5,525 bases of DNA from an uncultured Ruminococcus sp. (GTDB taxonomy: Bacteria; Bacillota; Clostridia; Oscillospirales; Ruminococcaceae): NCBI GenBank assembly GCA_947174625.1, contig CAMWJT010000095.1, forward strand, positions 1 to 5,525. The letters run 5' to 3'. The notes under the pieces are model-generated. The model ran no database searches and was not told where the DNA came from. It saw nothing but the letters and a program-made list of their open reading frames with translations. Of the stretch, positions 1 to 5,525 are shown in pieces (the first letter of the stretch is position 1; every line of letters begins with the position of its first letter). Position numbers and translations under genes: made by a program.

Positions 1-216
1 GATCTGGATTATCCCACGGCGAATGCGCTCGCAATGCAGGTTATCACGGAACAGGATTTTGAACCGGTTTCAGACTTGAAAATTAACCAGGCATTGCAGA
101 TCATGCAGAAATGTAAATCCGTGATCTGTACTGTCCGGAACTTCGGGACAATGAATGCCGGCAACCGGATTTTACGGGAAAAAGCCATAGAAATAAAAAA
201 ACTCACAGAGATCTGA
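1..216 (+). CDS. C-terminal fragment of a probable iron/cobalamin-type ABC transporter ATPase (5' end outside window)
   Basis: The frame is open from the first base of the window to a TGA at 214-216, giving 71 residues of a protein that begins upstream. The fragment has no Walker or signature motif. It starts DLDYPTANAL, continues with DFEPVSD and ends with VICTVRNFGTMNAGNR. This pattern resembles, from memory, the C-terminal extension found after the nucleotide-binding domain in some clostridial FepC/BtuD-like ATPases of iron-siderophore or cobalamin importers. In those proteins a 'D-D/S-Y-x-x-A-x-x-L' stretch is followed by an 'F-x-P-I/V-S' stretch and a 'V-x-x-T-x-x-F-G-x-x-N' stretch. The family call is by resemblance only and could be wrong. 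The Met at 34 is internal, not a start: there is no ribosome binding site before it and the reading frame is continuous upstream. The gene is convergent with the operon to its right, and its stop codon lies inside the loop of the shared terminator. Confidence 0.55.
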   Translation, partial: DLDYPTANALAMQVITEQDFEPVSDLKINQALQIMQKCKSVICTVRNFGTMNAGNRILREKAIEIKKLTEI

Positions 217-232
217 ATCCCTGTGAGTTTTT
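195..232. terminator. Bidirectional intrinsic terminator between convergent genes
   Basis: ACTCACAG (201-208) pairs perfectly with CTGTGAGT (221-228) around a 12-base loop. An A-run at 195-200 and a T-run at 228-232 flank the stem, so each strand reads as stem followed by T-run. On the + strand it ends the left gene, whose TGA (214-216) lies in the loop. On the - strand it ends the operon, whose last stop codon (236-238) is only 3 bases from the T-run. The structure was read by eye; no folding energy was calculated. Confidence 0.85.
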
Positions 233-235
233 CTG

Positions 236-1060
236 TTATTTTAAATCTTTCTTTTCAAATTGTTTCCTGCCGGAAAGAAATGATATGATAATTATCATAC
301 AGGAAGATACGATCATTCTGGGCAGATGTTCTGCTGTCATATAGGTAATCTGCCAAGCCTGCCCGGATGGCAGAACATCATAGAATATTTCTAAAAACGT
401 ACGATAAATGCCTTTCGGATAATGGGGATTTTCTCCATAAATATGCTTGGTTACTCCATTTTCTGTGATAACACGAAATGTTTCTGCTGGAAGTTTCAGA
501 TGCTGTCCGGTGATGATGCCGATATAGATCACAATCAGCACTACAAAGAGTGTCAGGACAGTTCCGGCAGTCCGGTTTTGTACGGTAGTTATCAACATAC
601 AGTAGATAGAAATACATGCGGAGATACAAAGCATTCCACTTGTCAGATACAATGCAAGTATACTGGCAGTTTTTTCAAAATCTCCTGGTAATATCAGACC
701 AAGCAATGTGGAGGGGATTACATATGCCAGACACATGATAATTCCTGCAATCAGACAAGTCAGAAATTGTGATGTATAAACATCAGTTCTGCTGTGTCCT
801 ATGATTAATTTATTGCGCACTGTTCCGCCGTCATACTCCTCTGCACAGAACACACAGCATAGAAAAGCCGTCATGATACAGACAGGGATGATATAACCGC
901 CAAATAATTTATCCGGACTGGATATCTGTGCATATTTCATTGTCTCAGAATACTGTTGCATGGGTGCAACAATACCATAGATCAGCATAACAGATACCCC
1001 GAACAGAAACAGAACATGTTTCCGGAGTCTTGCCAGATCGGCAGATAATAATCTGTTCAT
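236..1060 (-). CDS. ABC-2 type transporter permease
   Basis: This 274-residue protein is the membrane subunit of an ABC exporter, partner of the ATPase encoded just upstream. Six hydrophobic segments are visible at about residues 16-33, 55-72, 99-123, 133-158, 166-184 and 247-263, the usual count for ABC-2 permeases. The cytoplasmic stretch after the second helix carries EEYDGGTVRN (74-83), the E-x-x-x-GT-hydrophobic-R-N pattern typical of this family, thought to contact the ATPase. A hydrophilic loop of about 60 residues (185-246) separates helices 5 and 6 and should lie outside. The C terminus ends in a basic tail, FEKKDLK, common in BcrB/ABC-2 permeases. The start lies 3 bases after the ATPase stop (TAACATATG), with a purine-rich AAGGGAAG at 1071-1078 as ribosome binding site. 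Length and topology fit a full-length gene. LanFEG immunity systems have two permeases, whereas only one is present here and the terminator follows at once, so it probably works as a homodimer as proposed for BcrAB-like systems. The substrate is unknown. Confidence 0.88.
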   Translation of the reverse strand: MNRLLSADLARLRKHVLFLFGVSVMLIYGIVAPMQQYSETMKYAQISSPDKLFGGYIIPVCIMTAFLCCVFCAEEYDGGTVRNKLIIGHSRTDVYTSQFLTCLIAGIIMCLAYVIPSTLLGLILPGDFEKTASILALYLTSGMLCISACISIYCMLITTVQNRTAGTVLTLFVVLIVIYIGIITGQHLKLPAETFRVITENGVTKHIYGENPHYPKGIYRTFLEIFYDVLPSGQAWQITYMTAEHLPRMIVSSCMIIIISFLSGRKQFEKKDLK

Positions 1061-1063
1061 ATG

Positions 1064-2005
1064 TTATGCACTTCCCTTCTGCTTCTGACTTTCTGGATGC
1101 TCTGCATTTTCTATTAATGAAATATAGAAGTCTTCTAAGCTTTTTTCTTGTTCTTTCACAGAAATCATTTCACATTTTTCTTCCGAAAGTTCTTTTACAA
1201 GCTGTGTGATATTCAGCTTTGTGTCAATTTCAACCGTCCGGCTGTCAATGATCCTGTATGTTATATTTTTACGATCCAGCACCCTTGTCAAAGCCTTGCT
1301 GTCCGTCACAGTTACCCGCATACATGCCTGGCAGGAAGCTTCCAGCTCCTCCGCACGCATTTCACAGATCATGCGTCCCTTGTCGATAAATCCATAATGT
1401 GTCGCAAGTTTGGACAGTTCTTCCAGAATATGACTGGAAATTAACACTGTGATTTTTTGTTCACGATTTAATTTTAAAATCAGATTCCGGATTTCAATAA
1501 TCCCCTGTGGATCAAGTCCGTTGATCGGCTCATCCAGTACCAGAAAATCAGGATTTCCGCAAAGTGCAACTGCAATGCCCAAACGCTGCCGCATACCAAG
1601 AGAAAAATTTCTGACTTTCTTTTTTCCTGTGTGTTCCAATCCCACCAGTTTCAACAAATCCTGCAATCCGTCAAAATCTGGTAATCCTAAAATCCTGTAC
1701 TGTTGTTTCAGATTGTCTGTAGCTGTCATGTCAGGATAGATAGAGGGTGTTTCTACAACTGCTCCCATTTTTCTGCGTGATGCAGAAATTGCCTTGTCTG
1801 TATTGCTGATGCCATACAGTTCAAATTCTCCACTGGTGGGGTGTTGCAATCCGCATAGAATGCGGATCAGTGTTGTCTTACCTGCACCATTTCTTCCCAC
1901 AAACCCATAAATAGAACCTTTTGGCACACACATTGTCAGACCGTCCAGCGCCTTGAACTGTTTATAATATTTGCAGATTGCATTTGTTTTTAGAATATTG
2001 TCCAT
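1064..2005 (-). CDS. ABC transporter ATP-binding protein, bacitracin/lantibiotic-immunity (BcrA/LanF) type
   Basis: This 313-residue cytoplasmic ATPase should power the permease that follows it. Motifs run in the expected order: Walker A GRNGAGKTT (37-45), signature FSLGMRQR (134-141), Walker B FLVLDEP (154-160) with catalytic E159, D-loop NGLDP (162-166) and switch H192 in SSHIL. At the Q-loop position the protein reads VVETPSIYPDMT (83-94), with E85 where most ABC ATPases have Gln. A Glu here ('E-loop') is characteristic of LanF lantibiotic-immunity ATPases and is also seen in BcrA. Residues from about 215 to 313 form the C-terminal accessory region usual in this subfamily, whose full-length members are about 300 residues. 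The start is set by GGTGAT (2012-2017), a good anti-Shine-Dalgarno match 6 bases before ATG that begins within the upstream kinase stop codon. The gap to the kinase is 11 bases and to the permease 3 bases. All catalytic residues are intact. Export or expulsion of a membrane-active peptide or antibiotic is inferred from the subfamily, not shown. Confidence 0.92.
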   Translation of the reverse strand: MDNILKTNAICKYYKQFKALDGLTMCVPKGSIYGFVGRNGAGKTTLIRILCGLQHPTSGEFELYGISNTDKAISASRRKMGAVVETPSIYPDMTATDNLKQQYRILGLPDFDGLQDLLKLVGLEHTGKKKVRNFSLGMRQRLGIAVALCGNPDFLVLDEPINGLDPQGIIEIRNLILKLNREQKITVLISSHILEELSKLATHYGFIDKGRMICEMRAEELEASCQACMRVTVTDSKALTRVLDRKNITYRIIDSRTVEIDTKLNITQLVKELSEEKCEMISVKEQEKSLEDFYISLIENAEHPESQKQKGSA

Positions 2006-2016
2006 GAATTATCACC

Positions 2017-4740
2017 CTAAATTGCTGTATGGATCTCAGAATTATCATGTTCCGGCAAGTCAATGCTGACTTTGAATAAATCGCCGTCAATATGGAGATT
2101 CAGTTCGCCGTTATGCAGATTGATAAAGCTCTGCGCAATGGATAATCCTAAACCGCTCCCCTCTGTGTTCCGGGATCTGTCTCCACGAATGAAACGTTCC
2201 ATCAAAGCATCAGACGAGATATTTAATTCTGTCTGAGAAATGTTTCTCAGCGTGATGCAGATTCTTTGATTCTCAGAGTACGCATTCAGATAAACTCTCG
2301 TGTGTGGCATGGCATATTTGCAGATGTTCCCGAACAGATTATCCATCGCTCGCCATAACAATCTGCCGTCTCCGAGGACAGTCAAAGACTGCGCCGTGAT
2401 GTTGCTGACTAATTGCAGATTTTTTTGTTCAAACCGTTCAGAATATTCGCCGATTAACTGCTCTAACAAGACTTTCATATCCATGATTTCTTTTTGTGTC
2501 TTGGTTGTACCGGCGGTCGCCTTGGATGCTTCCAGGACATCTTCTGTCAATTTCCGTAGTCTTGCAGATTGCTTTGTCAGGATGCCGATATAGGTAAGGG
2601 CTTTTTCATCCTGGATATTTAATTTGGATAATAAATCTGTATAATTAATAATCGAAGTCAGGGGCGTGCGGATGTCATGCGAGACATTGGCAATCAATTC
2701 TGTTTTGAACATTTCGCTTTTTAATCTGTCCGAAACGGCTTTGTTCATGCCGTCGCTGATGCTGTTCAGATTCTCCGCATGTTTCCGGAATACTCCGTAT
2801 AAGCGCTTGGTATCAATCTTTTCTTCGAGTTTGCCGTCTGCCAGATTTTGTCCGCCGGATTCCAGTAAGTGCAACTGGTACACGACAAGGATCGTCCCGG
2901 CAATGCCTGCCATCCACATCAGGATTTTTAAAAACCAGCCGAATTCTTCCCGTGATGCAATGAGTGCAACGGCAAAGAAATCCAGGAAAAAAGTCCCGAC
3001 GGCAAAAATACCGGCTTTCCAGACAAACGGCAGATACTCCAGTAATTTCGGTGCATGTCTGGTGCGATTCTTGAATTTCCGGAACAGATGCCGGAGCAAT
3101 TCAAAAATTTTATATAATACATTGTTTTTCAGGTTTGTCTTTGTCCGGATTCGTGTAGCTGTGGACATGCAGAACCAGAGAATCACAAAACCCAGAAGCA
3201 TAATGCTGATGGCAATCACGATAATCTGTTCCCATCCCGTGACTTCATCTATAACAAGCATGCTGAAAATTCCGAGGAAAAACAGACAGACCGTGAACAG
3301 ATCGTAGGGGATTTTCTCGAAGATTGTCCCGGATGCTTCTTCCTGATTCGTGTGATACCCGGCAGAAGAGACTGCAAATAAGAAACAAGTCACACAGAGT
3401 AAAAATGCAAGCATTGTCATCACGGGAATAGCATAACGATAACGATATGCAAGCGCTGTATATTGCTGTGCTGTCTTATAATAGTCATCTACAGTCAGAT
3501 CCGCCTTGACGTAACCGACAATATAATGCGTGGGAATCGTTTCCGGCTCAGAAATGTGTACTTTATAATAAGTGTCGTAAATCGTATAGTCTGCCGGATA
3601 GGATTCTATCGAAGAAAAGTCGTCCGGATAAAAGTCAATATACTGACTGATTGGGAGCATTGCCGGCGGGTCTGTATGATAATCAATGACATAATGCAAG
3701 CCTTCTTGTGTGACGATATACAAATCTGGATTCTGGTCTAATAACAACCGGAAATAATCTTCAAACAGTATCCGTTGCTCATAGCCGGCATAATTGATAA
3801 AATTCACCCATAAATTCAAAGTTGATCCATTGTCGTAGGATGTTTCATAGCCTACCCCCAATGCTCTACAGATTTGCTCTTTTTCCTCCATAGAATACGA
3901 AGTAAAATGGGGATCTGTCTGCACATCCACTGCCTGCTCTAATGGCACATTTTCTGCGTTGGCATGAATTGAAAAATCAAACGGCGATTCCGGTAATTCC
4001 ATCAATGCCATTGTCTCTGTACTGATCGGGATTGACTCGGATTCTTCCGGATTTAACTCCGGACTGGCTTCCGGATTTGTTTCTGTGTCCGGTTTTGTCA
4101 GTTCTGTGGATTCCGGCACTGTTTCCGGTTCTGATTCTGTTACCGGGATTGTCTCCGGCATGCGCTCCGTAATGGGTTCTGTTGCCGGTTCTGTTACCGG
4201 GATTGTCGGTGCAGTTCCTCCCCTGGGAACGGTGATTTCCTCAATTGTCCATTTGACTTCGTCATACTGATGCTGATCGCAGAAATAGTTATATTCCTGT
4301 TCTGACATGATCTGCTCGGATTCGTGATAGTTGGTGTCTTCATGCGTGAATGTCCTGGATGCCTGATAAGAACCCGATCCGGATTGCAACAGCAGATTAT
4401 CATCCATGTCATAGATGCAGAAAAAGAAATTTGTCTTATCCGGATCATAACGCCCCATGATTTCCTGGTACAAGGCAGTCTTGCGCTGTTCTGAGATCGT
4501 CTCGCTGAAATAATTGTTATTTTTCAGCTCCATGAAATCGCCATCCAGACAATGTAAATCCGTATATAAACGGCGTTCTGTGTTCTCTTTCTGAATGGTC
4601 TGGAGACTCCTGGCATAGTAATCATTGGACAGCAGTCCCGTTGTACCGATTGCTCCGGCGCAGAAGATCGGAACACTCACGGCATAGACCAGGATGGCAA
4701 CAGCCTTGCAGAAACTATTTTTGTGAAGTGGTTTTTTCAT
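2017..4740 (-). CDS. Membrane sensor histidine kinase with a large two-part extracellular region
   Basis: This 907-residue kinase is the partner of the response regulator upstream. After a basic N terminus, helix 1 (about 10-32) leads to some 400 extracellular residues: a first region (36-170), a Pro/Thr/Glu-rich linker (172-250) and a second region (251-436). Five more hydrophobic segments follow at about 437-459, 481-497, 504-525, 573-595 and 601-621. The loop at 526-572 is strongly basic, as expected for the cytoplasmic side. A HAMP-like linker (622-675, LADGKLEEKID) precedes the HisKA H-box NVSHDIRTPLT with phospho-acceptor H688. The HATPase domain has an N-box (DNLFGNICKYA, 800-810, N801 and N805), an F-box (RFIRGD, 849-853) and a G2 box (GSGLGLSIA, 861-869). 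No DxGxG G1 motif is visible; RNISQTELNIS (832-842) occupies that place. This is, to my recollection, a feature of a clostridial VanS-like group, so the enzyme need not be dead. The start overlaps the regulator stop (ATGA), with AGGGGAGGA at 4746-4754 as ribosome binding site. Ligand unknown. Confidence 0.93.
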   Translation of the reverse strand: MKKPLHKNSFCKAVAILVYAVSVPIFCAGAIGTTGLLSNDYYARSLQTIQKENTERRLYTDLHCLDGDFMELKNNNYFSETISEQRKTALYQEIMGRYDPDKTNFFFCIYDMDDNLLLQSGSGSYQASRTFTHEDTNYHESEQIMSEQEYNYFCDQHQYDEVKWTIEEITVPRGGTAPTIPVTEPATEPITERMPETIPVTESEPETVPESTELTKPDTETNPEASPELNPEESESIPISTETMALMELPESPFDFSIHANAENVPLEQAVDVQTDPHFTSYSMEEKEQICRALGVGYETSYDNGSTLNLWVNFINYAGYEQRILFEDYFRLLLDQNPDLYIVTQEGLHYVIDYHTDPPAMLPISQYIDFYPDDFSSIESYPADYTIYDTYYKVHISEPETIPTHYIVGYVKADLTVDDYYKTAQQYTALAYRYRYAIPVMTMLAFLLCVTCFLFAVSSAGYHTNQEEASGTIFEKIPYDLFTVCLFFLGIFSMLVIDEVTGWEQIIVIAISIMLLGFVILWFCMSTATRIRTKTNLKNNVLYKIFELLRHLFRKFKNRTRHAPKLLEYLPFVWKAGIFAVGTFFLDFFAVALIASREEFGWFLKILMWMAGIAGTILVVYQLHLLESGGQNLADGKLEEKIDTKRLYGVFRKHAENLNSISDGMNKAVSDRLKSEMFKTELIANVSHDIRTPLTSIINYTDLLSKLNIQDEKALTYIGILTKQSARLRKLTEDVLEASKATAGTTKTQKEIMDMKVLLEQLIGEYSERFEQKNLQLVSNITAQSLTVLGDGRLLWRAMDNLFGNICKYAMPHTRVYLNAYSENQRICITLRNISQTELNISSDALMERFIRGDRSRNTEGSGLGLSIAQSFINLHNGELNLHIDGDLFKVSIDLPEHDNSEIHTAI
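3991..4227 (-). repeat. Low-complexity repeat encoding an acidic Pro/Thr/Glu linker in the sensor kinase
   Basis: This stretch encodes kinase residues 172-250, in which I count 17 Glu, 15 Pro and 14 Thr among 79 residues, and only three Lys/Arg. The protein repeats TIPVTE at 179-184 and 197-202. The DNA has an identical 19-base copy at 4135-4153 and 4189-4207, exactly 54 bases (18 codons) apart. Two near-identical 12-base units lie side by side at 4175-4186 and 4187-4198 (GGTTCTGTTGCC and GGTTCTGTTACC). Such segments usually act as extended, unstructured spacers in surface proteins. The repeats suggest growth by slippage or duplication, and the segment may vary in length between strains. Confidence 0.85.
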
Positions 4741-5462
4741 GAAAGTCCTCCCCTTTCTGATTTTTGAAACTGATCTAATTTATACCCTCGCCCCCAGACA
4801 GCTTTTAAAAATCTCGGTTCTGCCGGATTGATCTCGATTTTTTCCCGCAGATGCCGGATGTGGACGGCGATTGTCCCCTCTGCGCCATAGGGAAGTTCTC
4901 CCCGGACAGCCGTATAAATTTCCTGCGGTGTAAAGACCTGATTGGGCGAACGGATCAGTAATAATAATACGGCGTATTCCGTCGGCGTTAAATTAATCAA
5001 TTCTCCGTCAACGGTCACTGTTTTTTCGGAATCGTCCAGAAAAATATTGCCGCAACGGTATTGCCGTTCTGAAACAGGAATCGCAGACCCCAATTGCGTA
5101 TAACGTCTTAACTGTGACCGGACACGTGCCAGGACTTCCATCGGATTGAACGGCTTTGTGATGTAATCATCCGCTCCCAGATTCAGCCCCTGGATCTTGT
5201 CCGTGTCCTCACTTTTTGCCGTCAGCAGAATCACGGGAATATTATAATTCTGCCGGAGCTTCTGGATGGTCTCGATACCGTCCATTTCGGGCATCATGAT
5301 GTCCAGTAATACCAGATCAACTGGTTTTTGTTGCAGGATCGCAAGTGCCTGCCTGCCGTTGAATGCCTCATGCAGAATATAATCCGGATTTTGTGAAAGA
5401 TAAATTTTCAGTGCGTTGACAATATCTTTTTCGTCGTCGCAGATCAATATATGATTTGCCAT
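4737..5462 (-). CDS. OmpR/PhoB-family response regulator
   Basis: This 241-residue cytoplasmic transcription factor is the first gene of the operon. The receiver domain (about 4-118) has the acidic pocket D9/D10, phospho-acceptor D54 in LVLLDIMMPEMDG, switch T81 and K103 in TKPF. A short linker leads to a winged-helix DNA-binding domain (about 130-230). That domain has the LTPTEYAVLLLL scaffold helix, the recognition-helix region TIAVHIRHLREKIE (197-210) and the wing VWGRGYKL (222-229). All key residues are present and the length is normal for the family. The closest named analogues by layout are VanR-like regulators, but the sequence does not justify a specific name. The start is set by AAGGAG (5473-5478), 10 bases before ATG. 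The last codons contain the kinase ribosome binding site, and the stop overlaps the kinase start by 4 bases, which should keep the two proteins in fixed ratio. The likely target is its own operon promoter, most of which lies outside the window. Confidence 0.95.
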   Translation of the reverse strand: MANHILICDDEKDIVNALKIYLSQNPDYILHEAFNGRQALAILQQKPVDLVLLDIMMPEMDGIETIQKLRQNYNIPVILLTAKSEDTDKIQGLNLGADDYITKPFNPMEVLARVRSQLRRYTQLGSAIPVSERQYRCGNIFLDDSEKTVTVDGELINLTPTEYAVLLLLIRSPNQVFTPQEIYTAVRGELPYGAEGTIAVHIRHLREKIEINPAEPRFLKAVWGRGYKLDQFQKSERGGLS

Positions 5463-5513
5463 TTTTTTGATTCTCCTTTTAAAAAATTTAAAAATTTTAT
5501 TTTTTCTAATATT
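5463..5513 (-). other. AT-rich leader upstream of the operon
   Basis: Apart from the AAGGAG site, these bases are almost entirely A and T. AAATTTTT occurs twice in close succession on the - strand (within 5481-5498). I see no coding frame, stable GC-containing hairpin or riboswitch-like structure. A role as a low-structure leader that helps ribosome loading is plausible. Confidence 0.45.
5473..5478 (-). promoter_or_regulatory. Ribosome binding site of the response regulator
   Basis: AAGGAG on the - strand, within AAAAGGAGAA, is followed by 10 bases, mostly A, before the ATG at 5462-5460. It fixes the start of the regulator gene; no other in-frame start lies between this site and that ATG. 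Confidence 0.8.
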
Positions 5514-5519
5514 ATTATA
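5514..5519 (-). promoter_or_regulatory. Probable sigma-A -10 box for the four-gene operon
   Basis: A perfect TATAAT is present on the - strand, 51 bases before the regulator ATG. The next bases are very AT-rich, which favours melting. Transcription would begin near 5505-5508, leaving a leader of roughly 45 bases. The -35 box, if normally spaced, would fall beyond 5525, so half of the promoter cannot be checked. The surrounding AT richness raises the chance of a random match. Confidence 0.55.
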
Positions 5520-5525
5520 CAGGAT

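Noticed and set aside
9..206. 65-codon open frame on the - strand, possible small peptide or second immunity gene after the permease
   Set aside because: It lies beyond the terminator, opposite the fragment that is open along the + strand. It lacks a ribosome binding site and any leader-peptide or permease feature.
2666..3307. 213-codon open frame on the + strand opposite the kinase
   Set aside because: It is antisense to the conserved H-box and membrane block of the kinase. It has no ribosome binding site and no protein-like domain pattern.
4100..4210. Short spaced repeats that at first resemble a CRISPR or iteron array
   Set aside because: The units are in frame with the kinase, irregular in spacing and too few. 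They encode a low-complexity linker.
4085..4270. Ser/Gly/Val-rich open frame on the + strand that looks like a repetitive surface peptide
   Set aside because: It is the complement of the Pro/Thr/Glu linker repeats in the kinase. The repeat pattern is explained by the real gene and no start signal precedes it.
4640..4680. Possible lipobox (PIFCAG) in kinase helix 1
   Set aside because: The residues before the Cys do not fit L-[AST]-[GA]-C, and cleavage would detach the first helix of a six-helix protein. It reads as an ordinary membrane helix.
5463..5525. Riboswitch or attenuator in the operon leader
   Set aside because: The leader is too short and consists almost only of A and T. No stable stem or terminator-like hairpin is visible.

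Overview
The window reads as a low-GC Firmicute, most likely a gut-type clostridium (Lachnospiraceae or Ruminococcus-like). This rests on the protein style, AAGGAG-type ribosome binding sites and tightly packed genes. The genus is an inference; no marker gene is present.

Layout: positions 1-216 (+ strand) hold the 3' end of a gene whose start lies outside the window. It is probably the C-terminal extension of a FepC/BtuD-like iron or cobalamin ABC transporter ATPase. It converges on a four-gene minus-strand operon that fills the rest of the window. In transcription order, right to left, the operon is an OmpR-family response regulator (5462-4737), a 907-residue sensor histidine kinase (4740-2017), a BcrA/LanF-type ABC ATPase (2005-1064) and a six-helix ABC-2 permease (1060-236). 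The gene junctions are an ATGA stop/start overlap, an 11-bp gap and a 3-bp gap, so co-transcription and translational coupling are likely. A perfect TATAAT box sits about 50 bp upstream of the first gene. One hairpin with T-runs on both sides (195-232) can terminate both the operon and the convergent gene. There is no gene-free stretch over about 70 bases.

How the genes probably work together: the kinase senses something outside the cell and phosphorylates the regulator, which probably controls its own operon and so the amount of the ABC exporter. The ATPase has Glu in place of the Q-loop Gln, as in bacitracin (BcrA) and lantibiotic immunity (LanF) transporters. A role in sensing and removing a membrane-active peptide or antibiotic is therefore the best hypothesis, but the ligand cannot be read from the sequence.

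The most unusual element is the kinase. It has an extracellular region of about 400 residues split by an acidic Pro/Thr/Glu-rich linker, five further membrane helices, and a catalytic domain without a recognisable DxGxG G1 box. No mobile element, CRISPR array, RNA gene or peptide-toxin biosynthesis gene was seen.
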